A DNA stretch of 64,000 nucleotides, taken from contig CALVLN010000004.1 of the NCBI GenBank assembly GCA_944338165.1, positions 1 through 64,000 of the forward strand. Direction: 5' to 3'. The position numbers and the translations under genes were made by a program. Below are positions 1-7,469 of the stretch, in pieces. This stretch comes from an uncultured Clostridia bacterium (lineage in GTDB: Bacteria; Bacillota; Clostridia; Christensenellales; Borkfalkiaceae). The notes below the pieces were generated by a model. The model saw only the letters and a list, made by a program, of their open reading frames with translations. It was not told the origin of the DNA and searched no databases. Numbering within the stretch: position 1 is the stretch's first letter; every line of letters starts with the position of its first letter.

Positions 1-76
1 TCACGTCCCGACGGATCTGACGGAAGATCTCTTCGCACTGCTTGCTGAATTCCATAATGTTCTGCTCTGTTACCAT
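1..76 (-). CDS. N-terminus of an unidentified protein, cut by the window edge
   Basis: A minus-strand frame opens with ATG at 76-74 and stays open to the window start (25 codons, beginning MVTEQNIMEFSKQ). A GTGAGG ribosome binding site lies about 8 bases upstream and a good promoter lies further upstream at 167-195, so this is the true start of a gene whose body is outside the window. The N-terminus is amphipathic and could be the lead-in helix of an AAA+ protein of the MoxR type. That is a guess from 25 residues and I do not assign a function. Confidence 0.55.
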   Translation of the reverse strand, partial: MVTEQNIMEFSKQCEEIFRQIRRDV

Positions 77-166
77 TTTCGTTGCCTCACTTTTTTCGTT
101 GGATTCGCCCGCTTCGCCCGAAAGCAGCGGGAGCACGCGCCTTCTCGCGCGGCATGGTACCCTCTT

Positions 167-195
167 ATTATTCCACAAAAGCGCCCGCCTGTCAA
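167..195 (-). promoter_or_regulatory. Promoter for the gene truncated at the window start
   Basis: On the minus strand TTGACA (195-190) is followed after exactly 17 bases by AATAAT (172-167). The predicted transcript start is near 160, giving a leader of about 85 bases before the ATG at 76. The rest of the 77-423 gap holds only the terminator at 379-411; I see no gene in it. Confidence 0.65.
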
Positions 196-378
196 GTGCT
201 TTTCCCGCTATGCGGAAATTTTCAAAAAATATCCGCTCTTTCCCGCTTTTATGCGCCGTTTTCTGCATATTATGCGTCTTACGCCATAAAAGCACATATG
301 AACACGCGTCCACTTGCGGAGCGCGGTACGATGCAGAGCCGGCGGCAACGCCGCGGACATGGGCGGCCCGTTGTCATT

Positions 379-411
379 AAAAAATATCCGCCGAACGACT
401 GTTCGGCGGAT
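379..411 (-). terminator. Rho-independent terminator of the sugar-uptake operon
   Basis: Read on the minus strand, an 11-bp perfect stem (ATCCGCCGAAC / GTTCGGCGGAT, 4-base loop) is followed by ATTTTTT. It lies 13 bases after the stop of the family 2 glycosyltransferase and closes the operon. Confidence 0.85.
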
Positions 412-423
412 AAAACCTCTTCT

Positions 424-1452
424 CTATTGCCCGAGTTTGACGTGTTTGCAGAGGAATTTGTAGCTCATGGTGGTGACCCAGCCCTTCAGCTTCCAGGGCA
501 GGAAGGCAAGCAAGACGTACAGCGTACGGTATTTGAGCTTGCGGTAGAGTTTTTTATCCCGCTCCTTCAGCTCCTTCCACATGCCGTTATACGCCTCACG
601 GCGTTCGGGCGAATCCTTTGCCGTGCTGAAAAAGACCGTATTCATAAGGATGGCCATCAGGTCGTGATACTGGTGTTTCCGCAGCCCCTTCGGCATCTTT
701 TTCAGATCCTCCGTGCTGTATGCCGCAAGCATCTGACGCATGACGCGGATCTGCTGATCGTACCGCTTGACCATATTGTCGATGGAGACGGACTGGTCGC
801 TCCTGCCGATAAAGTAATGGTAAAGATCCACGTTGAGATAATAGAGCTTTTCCATATACGGCAGCGGCTGATAAACGTAGATGTTGTCCACATAGAACGT
901 GTGCTCGGGGAGGCGGATGCCGCATCTGCGCAGCGCCTCCGTTTTATGGATGAGCGAATGCATCATAAACACCTTCCAAAGGCGGAAGGGCTTCATCTCG
1001 TTCCAGCCGAAAAACCGCTCGACGGGGAGCTTTTTGCTGTACTCCGTGACGTATTGCGTCCCGTCGGAAACATGGTCGTAGATGAAGTTGACGATATACA
1101 TGTCCGCTTCCACGCCCTCTGCGACGTGCGCACGAAGCGTGTCCATAAGCTTTTTGAGCGCCGCTTCATCCAGCCAGTCGTCAGAGTCGACGACCTTGTA
1201 ATACAGCCCCGTGGCAAGCTCCAGCCCCTTATTGACGCCGGAGCCGTGCCCGCCGTTTTCTTTGTGTACGGCGCGCACGATGGTGGGATAGCGCCGCGCG
1301 TAGTCGTCGGCGATCTCCCCCGTCCTGTCCTTGGAACCGTCGTTGACGATGATGATCTCCGCCTCCTCGCCCGCGGCGAGCAGGCTGTCAACGCACTTGC
1401 TTAAATAGCCCTCCGAATTATAACTCGGAACGGCAAACGTGATCAATTTCAT
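424..1452 (-). CDS. Family 2 glycosyltransferase
   Basis: A 342-residue GT-A fold glycosyltransferase. The N-terminus carries the GT2 signature: AVPSYN at 7-12, NDGSKD at 37-42 and the metal/nucleotide-sugar binding DSDD at 89-92. The remainder (about 220-342) is a less conserved helical region ending in a hydrophobic, basic segment that may touch the membrane; there is no clear multi-pass domain. Such enzymes transfer a sugar from a nucleotide donor to a cell-surface glycan or lipid, but the donor and acceptor cannot be told from sequence. It is the last gene of the transporter-GH3-ROK operon, 12 bases after the ROK gene. A biosynthetic transferase at the end of a catabolic operon is unusual. 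Confidence 0.85.
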   Translation of the reverse strand: MKLITFAVPSYNSEGYLSKCVDSLLAAGEEAEIIIVNDGSKDRTGEIADDYARRYPTIVRAVHKENGGHGSGVNKGLELATGLYYKVVDSDDWLDEAALKKLMDTLRAHVAEGVEADMYIVNFIYDHVSDGTQYVTEYSKKLPVERFFGWNEMKPFRLWKVFMMHSLIHKTEALRRCGIRLPEHTFYVDNIYVYQPLPYMEKLYYLNVDLYHYFIGRSDQSVSIDNMVKRYDQQIRVMRQMLAAYSTEDLKKMPKGLRKHQYHDLMAILMNTVFFSTAKDSPERREAYNGMWKELKERDKKLYRKLKYRTLYVLLAFLPWKLKGWVTTMSYKFLCKHVKLGQ

Positions 1453-1464
1453 GTCGTACCCGTA

Positions 1465-2415
1465 TCAGTCCTTCGTGTGCATCGCAAGCGTAGCGGCGCC
1501 GAATGCGCCCGCACGGCTGCCGAGCGTCGCCTTGACGATCTGCACGGGGGAAAATTCCGTCCCGCCGAAGATCTGCGCGTCGACGCGCTGCTGCAGGGGT
1601 TTGGTGAGGCGCTCGCCCTCCTCGCTGACGCCGCCGCCCAGCATGATGACCTGCGGGCGGAAGATGTTGGCAAGGTTGGTGATGCCGCAGGCAAGATACT
1701 TCAGATACCAGTCGATGACGCCCTTGGCGGCATGATCTTCCGGGTATTCAAACGCCGTTTTGCCGTTGACCGTATCCAGGTTGTAGCTGCGCCACATCTC
1801 CGAATCGGGATTGTCCTCCATGACTTCGCGCGTCTTCTTGATGAGTGCGGAAGCGGAGGAATATGCCTCGAAACAGCCGCGCCTGCCGCAGGTGCAGCGG
1901 TTGCCGTTGGCTTCGATGACCATATGCCCGAGTTCGGCGCCTGCGGAGTTGAAGCCCTCGAACAGCTCGCCGTTGATGATGATGCCGCCCCCTACGCCCG
2001 TACCAAGCGTGATGAGGATGCTGTCCGAATAGTTTTTGCCCGCGCCGAAGGTCGCTTCGCCGAGCGCCGCCGCGTTGGCATCGTTGGTGACTTTTATCGG
2101 GAACCCCAAAATGGTGTGCAGCATGTCTGCCAGGGGATAATTTCTGAGATTAAGATTGCCCGCAAAGATGACGACGCCGTTTTTGCTGTCGATCATGCCC
2201 GGGCAGCCCACGCCCACGCCCACGATCTCCTTTCTGTCGATCTTGCCGCGTTCGAGCATGTCTTCCGTCAGTTCCTTGATGTTGCGGCACATTGCGCCGC
2301 CGCCGTTCTGCCAGCCCGTGACGATGTTGCCCTGGCAGTAAACTTCGCCTTCCGAATCGATGATGATGCCCTTGATGGACATCCCGCCGATGTCGATACC
2401 GATATATTTTTTCAT
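1465..2415 (-). CDS. ROK-family sugar kinase (glucokinase-like)
   Basis: A 316-residue ROK protein. The nucleotide-binding DIGG is at 8-11, catalytic Asp112 lies in NDANAAALGE, LGTGVGGGI is at 137-145, a zinc-ligand His is in ELGHM (164), and the zinc motif CTCGRRGC is at 174-181. There is no N-terminal helix-turn-helix, so it is a kinase and not a ROK repressor. I place the start at the ATG at 2415 (MKKYIGIDIG), which has GGGAG 6 bases upstream; the frame continues 18 codons further upstream without a plausible site. It would phosphorylate the hexose released inside the cell by the GH3 enzyme encoded just before it. Substrate (glucose versus another hexose) is inferred. Confidence 0.9.
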   Translation of the reverse strand: MKKYIGIDIGGMSIKGIIIDSEGEVYCQGNIVTGWQNGGGAMCRNIKELTEDMLERGKIDRKEIVGVGVGCPGMIDSKNGVVIFAGNLNLRNYPLADMLHTILGFPIKVTNDANAAALGEATFGAGKNYSDSILITLGTGVGGGIIINGELFEGFNSAGAELGHMVIEANGNRCTCGRRGCFEAYSSASALIKKTREVMEDNPDSEMWRSYNLDTVNGKTAFEYPEDHAAKGVIDWYLKYLACGITNLANIFRPQVIMLGGGVSEEGERLTKPLQQRVDAQIFGGTEFSPVQIVKATLGSRAGAFGAATLAMHTKD

Positions 2416-2451
2416 GAGAACTCCCAGATGATCTTTTTTTGCCCCGTTGCG

Positions 2452-2487
2452 CCATAAGTCGATTGCCAAACGACAATCGACTTATGG
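2452..2487. repeat. Perfect 14-bp inverted repeat between the GH3 and ROK genes
   Basis: CCATAAGTCGATTG (2452-2465) and its exact complement (2474-2487) are separated by 8 bases. It sits 25 bases after the GH3 stop and 36 bases before the ROK ATG. No T-tract follows in the direction of transcription (the minus strand runs into A residues), so it is not a standard terminator. It could be an mRNA-stabilising or processing hairpin, or a protein binding site. Confidence 0.7.
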
Positions 2488-2512
2488 TTACAACCGGGAT
2501 ATTCAAACGATA

Positions 2513-4903
2513 TTACTTCTTGCCCTTGGTGAGGAATTTGCCGATGCCCTTGAAGAGATGCCCGTTGAACATCATGAGCATGGCTTCCATCTGGCGGCGC
2601 GTCATGCCGCCGAACTTGGCAAGCCCGCGGATGGGCTGATGATAAACGCCCATGATGATGGTGTTTGCCATCGTCTTCTGGCCCGTCTTCCACAGGAAAG
2701 CATGCGCAAAGCGGATCGCCCAGGCAAAGAGCCTGCCCACCCAGCGCCGCGAATAGCGCAGGTCTGCGACCGTGCAGTTCTCGTGGATGACCATGCGGTT
2801 CTTCTTGTAGAAGATATACCCTTCTTCAGGGATCTCCCTGCCGAGGATGGCGCGGAACGCATCGTCGCTCACAGACTTGATCTCGCAGGTATAATACGGC
2901 TCAAGCGCGGCACGGTCGTAAGGCTCGACGTCCGTGGTGCCCTCGCGGTCGATCGCGCCTTCCAGGCGGATGTCCTCGGAGGATGCGCCGATATAAATGA
3001 CGTACTCGCCGCCTTCCACTTCCCACTTATCCGTCTTGACGTTGAAATAACGGAACGTCTTGTCGTCGAACGGGATGGTGACGCGCTTCTCTTCGCCGGG
3101 TTCCAGGAAGACTTTGACAAAGCCTTTGAGTTCCTTTTTGGGGCGGGGAACGACGGAATTTTCCTTGCCGACGTACAGCTGAGCGATCTCCGCACCTGCG
3201 ACCGAACCCGTGTTTTTGATGACGAAGGAGACGCCGTCTTCCTCGACTTCGAGGTCGGAATACGCAAACGTGGTGTAGGAGAGGCCGAAGCCGAACGGGA
3301 AGTTGACCTTCACGCCCGCCGTATCATAGTAACGATAGCCGACGAACAGCCCCTCGCGGTACTCGACCGTGTTGCGCTTGCCGGGGAAATACGGCGCGGA
3401 AGAGCAATCCTCGTAACGGAACGGAAGGCTCTCGGAGAGCTTGCCGCTCGGGTTGACCTTGCCGTAGAGGACGTGCATCATGGCGCGTGCGCCCGCCTGG
3501 CCGCCGAGGTATCCGTGCACGATCGCGCCCGCCTCGTTGATGTTGTCGAGTTCCACCGCGCTGCCGCAGGAAAGAACGACGACGACGGGTTTGTTGAGTT
3601 TGTACAGCTGCGCAAGCAGATCGAGCTGATTCTGCGGAAGCTTGATGCTGACGCGGTCGAGCCCTTCTGCCTCGGTGACTTCGTCCAGCCCCGCGAAGAA
3701 GAGGATCTTATCCGCTTTGGCGGCCTTTTCCAGCGCCTCTTCGACGAGCTTGGGCGACTTTTTCCCGTAACGGTCAAAGCCCTGTGCATAGGTGCAGGCG
3801 TGATTTTCATCCTGCATGCATTCCAGGAAGTTATCCAGCTTGGTCGGATTGACGACGGAAGAACCCGCGCCCTGATAGCGGGGATTCTGCGCGTAATCGC
3901 CGACGACGCAGATCTTCTCCTCGCCCGTGAGCGGGAGGACGCCCTCGTTCTTCAGAAGGACGATGCTCTCCTCCGCGCACTTGAGTGCGAGCGCGTGGTG
4001 CGCATCGACGTCGAACGTCTTGGGCCCTGCAAGGATGGCCTGCTCGGAACGGAGCACCCAGTCGATGAGCCTGTCGAGGCATTCATCGACGATCGCCTCG
4101 TCGAGCGTGCCGTTTTCGAGCGCCGCGAATACGTCGTCGTTGCCGTATTTGCAGCTGGGCATTTCCAGCTCGTTGCCGCAGCGGAGCCCTTCGACTCTGT
4201 CGTTGCAGCCTGCCCAGTCGGTGACGACCACGCCGTCGAATCCCCATTCGTCGCGGAGGATGTCCACGAGCAGGTGATGATTTTCGTTGGCGTGCGTGCC
4301 GTTGAGCTTGTTGTAGGAGGACATGACCATCTGCGTCTTGCCTTCCTTGACGGCGATCTCAAAGCCGGTGAGGTAGATCTCGCGGAGCGCGCGTTCGTCG
4401 ACGACGCTGTCGATGACCATGCGGCGCTCTTCCTGGTTGTTGGCGGCAAAGTGCTTGATGCAGGCGGAGATGCCGCGGCTCTGGATGCCCTTCACGTAAG
4501 AAGCGGCGATCTTGCCCGCGAGGTAGGGATCTTCCGAGAAATACTCGAAGTTACGCCCGCAGCGGGGGTTGCGCTTGATGTTCATGCCGGGGCCGAGCAC
4601 CACGTTGACGTGCTGCACGAGTGCCTCCTCGCCGAGCGCCCGCCCGAGCTCGAGCCCGAGCGATTCGTCCCAGCTGTTCGCCATCGTCGCCGCCGTGGGG
4701 AAGCACGTGGCGGGGATGGAGGCATTCAGCCCGAGATGGTCGGACTTTGCGGCCTGCTTGCGCAGGCCGTGAGGTCCGTCCGAAAGATACGCCGAAGGGA
4801 GGCCGAGGTCCTCGTGCGGGACGGTGGACCAGAAATCCTTCCCCGAAAGCAGATCCGCTTTCTGGCGTCTTGTCAGTTTACTGATAATGTCCGCGTGTTT
4901 CAT
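2513..4903 (-). CDS. GH3 beta-glucosidase-type glycosidase, cytoplasmic
   Basis: A 796-residue glycoside hydrolase family 3 enzyme with the classical order: (beta/alpha)8 domain (about 10-270) with KHFAANNQEERR near 150-161 and the nucleophile Asp229 in VVVTDW, alpha/beta sandwich domain (about 300-520) and a fibronectin-III-like domain (about 570-650). A C-terminal extension of some 120 residues follows, with short hydrophobic and basic stretches (ending GKFLTKGKK) that I do not recognise. There is no signal peptide, so it acts on oligosaccharides imported by the symporter encoded immediately upstream (16 bases). GAGGGAAC precedes the ATG. Beta-glucosidase is the commonest activity of this type, but beta-xylosidase or others cannot be excluded. 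Confidence 0.92.
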   Translation of the reverse strand: MKHADIISKLTRRQKADLLSGKDFWSTVPHEDLGLPSAYLSDGPHGLRKQAAKSDHLGLNASIPATCFPTAATMANSWDESLGLELGRALGEEALVQHVNVVLGPGMNIKRNPRCGRNFEYFSEDPYLAGKIAASYVKGIQSRGISACIKHFAANNQEERRMVIDSVVDERALREIYLTGFEIAVKEGKTQMVMSSYNKLNGTHANENHHLLVDILRDEWGFDGVVVTDWAGCNDRVEGLRCGNELEMPSCKYGNDDVFAALENGTLDEAIVDECLDRLIDWVLRSEQAILAGPKTFDVDAHHALALKCAEESIVLLKNEGVLPLTGEEKICVVGDYAQNPRYQGAGSSVVNPTKLDNFLECMQDENHACTYAQGFDRYGKKSPKLVEEALEKAAKADKILFFAGLDEVTEAEGLDRVSIKLPQNQLDLLAQLYKLNKPVVVVLSCGSAVELDNINEAGAIVHGYLGGQAGARAMMHVLYGKVNPSGKLSESLPFRYEDCSSAPYFPGKRNTVEYREGLFVGYRYYDTAGVKVNFPFGFGLSYTTFAYSDLEVEEDGVSFVIKNTGSVAGAEIAQLYVGKENSVVPRPKKELKGFVKVFLEPGEEKRVTIPFDDKTFRYFNVKTDKWEVEGGEYVIYIGASSEDIRLEGAIDREGTTDVEPYDRAALEPYYTCEIKSVSDDAFRAILGREIPEEGYIFYKKNRMVIHENCTVADLRYSRRWVGRLFAWAIRFAHAFLWKTGQKTMANTIIMGVYHQPIRGLAKFGGMTRRQMEAMLMMFNGHLFKGIGKFLTKGKK

Positions 4904-4919
4904 GTTCTGTTCCCTCGCG

Positions 4920-6830
4920 TTATTCCGCCTCGAGGACAGGGCGGTTGTTGCGTTTACGCAGCTCGTTGAATTCTTCGAGCGCCGCAGCTTCCGCAGCCGC
5001 CTGCTTTTCTGCCGCTCTGCGCTGCTTTTCTTCCAGCGCAGCCTTTTCTTCGGGGCTCATCGCCTCGAGCTTGGCAGCCTTTTCGGCTTCTTTTTCGGCC
5101 TTCTTCGCTTCGGCCTGCGCCTTCTTGGCTTCGGCTTCTTCGCGCTTCTTGGCCATCATATCCTGATACTTCTGTTCCTCTTCTTCAAAGTTGAGGCCCT
5201 GCTTCTCGCACTTCTTGCGGAGCTCTTCCTTTCTCGCTTCTTCCGAAGCCGCTTCCGCTTCCGCTTCTTCCATCTTCAGGCGTTCTGCGGGGTCGATGTA
5301 TTCCACGCCGTCCGCTTCCGCCTTCGCCTTCTGGTCCTGCGTGATGGCGAGATGGTCGAACTTGGAGAACTTTTCAACGCCCATGAAAATGAAGATGACT
5401 GCGATGAGGCCGTAGCAGATGGTCTCGCCGCCGAAGAAGATCCAGGTCATAGCCGTCTGGACAGCCTCTGCGTTCATCGTGTCTGCCGTATAACCAGTCG
5501 CTGTAAGCGTGATGTTGAGGATACCCGTAGCGATACCCGTCATACCCGCCATGATGGCGCCGTAGATGGTCATGGTGAAGCCGTCGGTACGGAACCCGTG
5601 CATGGCTTCCTGGTGATCGAGCACGTCCGCAAGGAGCGCAAGCGACAGATACATTGCGGGCGTGGAGCCGAGCGCCTTGATGACGAACGCCGTGCAGGCG
5701 AGCGCAAAGTTATCGGGCGCGATGAAGCCGATGGCGCCGCCGATCGCCGAGAGGACGGCGCCGAAGAGGATCGCCTTGCCCTTGCCGATCTTATTGGAGA
5801 GCGGCCAGGCGAGCACCATGCCGACCGCCGTGGGGATGGCGCCGACGATGGAGAGCGTGCCGTGGAAGCCGCCGCCGATCGCCGTGGAATAGTTGCCGTT
5901 TGCATCCGCAAACAAGGACGAGCAGTAATAAAGCTGTGAGGTGTTCTTCATCATACCGCCGAGCTGGTAGAGGAAGAAGAAGAGGATGATGATCCACCAG
6001 AACTTATCCTTCATGCAGACCTTGACCTGCTGAAGGAGGGGAACTGCCTTTTTGGTTTCCGTCTCGCCCCTGGTGATGGATTCTTCCGTGACGCGCTCTC
6101 TCGTGAAGTAGTACTCGATGAGGACGCCGAGCGCCGTGATGACCATGAGCGCGATGACGAAGATCTTCCAGTTGTTATAGGAAGCCTCATAATCGAGTCC
6201 GCCATCAGCCCCCGGGACAAAAAGAAGGTTGAGGAAGAAGGGCAGGATCATCGTGGTGAGGCCCATCGCCGCGAGCATGGTCGCGTTGGAGATGGTCGCG
6301 AGCAGCGATCTGTGGTTGCTGTTACGCGTGGAGAGCGTCACGAGCGCTGCATGAGGAGTATAATAGAAGGGATAGGCGATCGCGAACCACAGGTTGTAGC
6401 CGATGGCGATCATGCTAAGCGCCAAAATACTACCCTCGGCGTTTGCCTCTCTAACAAGCGGCGTACAGATAAACAAGACGATGAGCGCGAGCAGCCCGAG
6501 CGGGATGGAAAGCAGAAGCAGCGGCCTTGCCTTCCCCGCGCGCGTCTTACACCGGTCCATCAGACGGCCGACGAGAATGTTGCCGATGACGACGAAGATG
6601 ACCGAAATGACGGGAAGCCAGTTAAAGAACTCGGCCGCCCATACGGTCATGTTGAGAATGTCGGACATGTACTTGTTAAAATAACCAGACAAGACCGAAT
6701 TCGCGAGCAAGGCGAGCGTGGGGCCGATAAAGTACCCAAGCGCGCCTTCGGGGAAAATTTTAGCATTCGCCGACTTTACTTTCGTAGAAAGCAAAGGGTT
6801 GTCGAAAAAGCTTTTCTTTTCCTTTGTCAT
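4920..6830 (-). CDS. GPH-family sugar:cation symporter with charged C-terminal coiled coil
   Basis: A 636-residue major-facilitator protein of the glycoside-pentoside-hexuronide (MelB/GPH) type: about 12 hydrophobic segments in residues 25-485, with the loop NILVGRLMDRCKTRAGKARP after the second segment typical of the family. It should import a glycoside with Na+ or H+ for the GH3 enzyme encoded next. The start is the ATG at 6830, preceded by AGGAGGAG; an upstream in-frame Met lies beyond the ribosome binding site. About 150 residues after the last membrane segment are almost all Glu, Lys, Ala and Arg and would form a long cytoplasmic helix, which normal GPH carriers of about 450-500 residues lack. 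First gene of its operon. Confidence 0.9.
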   Translation of the reverse strand: MTKEKKSFFDNPLLSTKVKSANAKIFPEGALGYFIGPTLALLANSVLSGYFNKYMSDILNMTVWAAEFFNWLPVISVIFVVIGNILVGRLMDRCKTRAGKARPLLLLSIPLGLLALIVLFICTPLVREANAEGSILALSMIAIGYNLWFAIAYPFYYTPHAALVTLSTRNSNHRSLLATISNATMLAAMGLTTMILPFFLNLLFVPGADGGLDYEASYNNWKIFVIALMVITALGVLIEYYFTRERVTEESITRGETETKKAVPLLQQVKVCMKDKFWWIIILFFFLYQLGGMMKNTSQLYYCSSLFADANGNYSTAIGGGFHGTLSIVGAIPTAVGMVLAWPLSNKIGKGKAILFGAVLSAIGGAIGFIAPDNFALACTAFVIKALGSTPAMYLSLALLADVLDHQEAMHGFRTDGFTMTIYGAIMAGMTGIATGILNITLTATGYTADTMNAEAVQTAMTWIFFGGETICYGLIAVIFIFMGVEKFSKFDHLAITQDQKAKAEADGVEYIDPAERLKMEEAEAEAASEEARKEELRKKCEKQGLNFEEEEQKYQDMMAKKREEAEAKKAQAEAKKAEKEAEKAAKLEAMSPEEKAALEEKQRRAAEKQAAAEAAALEEFNELRKRNNRPVLEAE

Positions 6831-6975
6831 AATACTCCTCCTGTTTTTTGAAATATCCAATGCCGATTGCTTCGGCAGAGTTCCGAACCTCTTGTCTCCG
6901 ACGGGAGACGCGCTGACAGCCGCACGAACTGCCTGAACGATTCGCACGGCGAAACACAGAATCTGTGTTATAATG

Positions 6976-6986
6976 TTACAATGTAA
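6976..6986. promoter_or_regulatory. Candidate repressor operator just inside the sugar-operon transcript
   Basis: TTACAATGTAA is a perfect odd palindrome (TTACA / TGTAA). It lies about 7-17 bases downstream of the transcript start predicted from the promoter at 6999-7027, where repressor binding blocks initiation. A longer, looser inverted repeat (GTGTTATAAT ... ATTATAATAACAC) surrounds it. No regulator gene is adjacent. Confidence 0.45.
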
Positions 6987-6998
6987 TAGTTCAGTATT

Positions 6999-7027
6999 AT
7001 AATAACACGCGAAAAGGCGATTGTCAA
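6999..7027 (-). promoter_or_regulatory. Promoter of the symporter-GH3-ROK-GT2 operon
   Basis: Minus strand TTGACA (7027-7022), 17-base spacer, TATTAT (7004-6999). The leader to the ATG at 6830 is about 160 bases. Confidence 0.8.
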
Positions 7028-7029
7028 GA

Positions 7030-7051
7030 TGTAAATTTTAATTATTTTACA
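7030..7051. promoter_or_regulatory. AT-rich inverted repeat directly upstream of the -35 box
   Basis: TGTAAA (7030-7035) and TTTACA (7046-7051) flank 10 AT-only bases. It shares the TTACA/TGTAA half-site with the palindrome at 6976-6986, so the two could be one regulator's paired sites; alternatively it is just an UP element. Confidence 0.35.
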
Positions 7052-7426
7052 CCTTTTTTACGATTTTTTTCCCTGCCGCCTTTTTTCCGCCCGCCGGCGC
7101 CGCCAAACGGGCGTCCGGGCGGCGCGCAAACCCCCTTCCGCCTCCGTGATCCTGCATGCATGCCCCCCTTGCAGAGCCCTTTCTGTCTGTTGCCCGCAAA
7201 CCGCACGAAACGTCGCGATTCCGTCGCGATCTGCCGTTTTTCCGCAAAAAAGGTGCCCGCGCCCCGTCAGACGCAGCAGCTCCGCCGCACGGCGGCACAA
7301 ACCGCACACGTCCCCGCCTTTCCGCGCCGCAGCGCGTACACGGGCGGCAGGAAAAAACACGGCTTGCAAACCGCACACATCCCCCGCTTTTTTGCCGTGG
7401 CCTGTACCCATGTCTGCAAATTGAAA
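7052..7426. other. GC-rich intergenic stretch without recognisable gene
   Basis: Open frames exist on both strands but all translate to arginine- and proline-rich low-complexity sequence with no ribosome binding sites. A few imperfect copies of AAACCGCAC occur (7198, 7299, 7368). I see no RNA gene, and no promoter other than the one at 6999-7027. Confidence 0.5.
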
Positions 7427-7451
7427 GGGCCGCCCGCAATGCGGGCGGCCC
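7420..7451 (-). terminator. Terminator of the acylation operon
   Basis: GGGCCGCCCGC (7427-7437) pairs perfectly with 7441-7451 around a 3-base loop, and the minus strand then reads TTTCAATTTG. It lies 18 bases after the stop of the ligase gene. Confidence 0.7.
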
Positions 7452-7469
7452 TTGGCTTATCCTGCACGA

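Noticed and set aside
7047..7439. Open frames in the GC-rich gap before the symporter operon
   Set aside because: Arg/Pro/Ala-rich translations on both strands, no ribosome binding site and no similarity to a family that I recognise.
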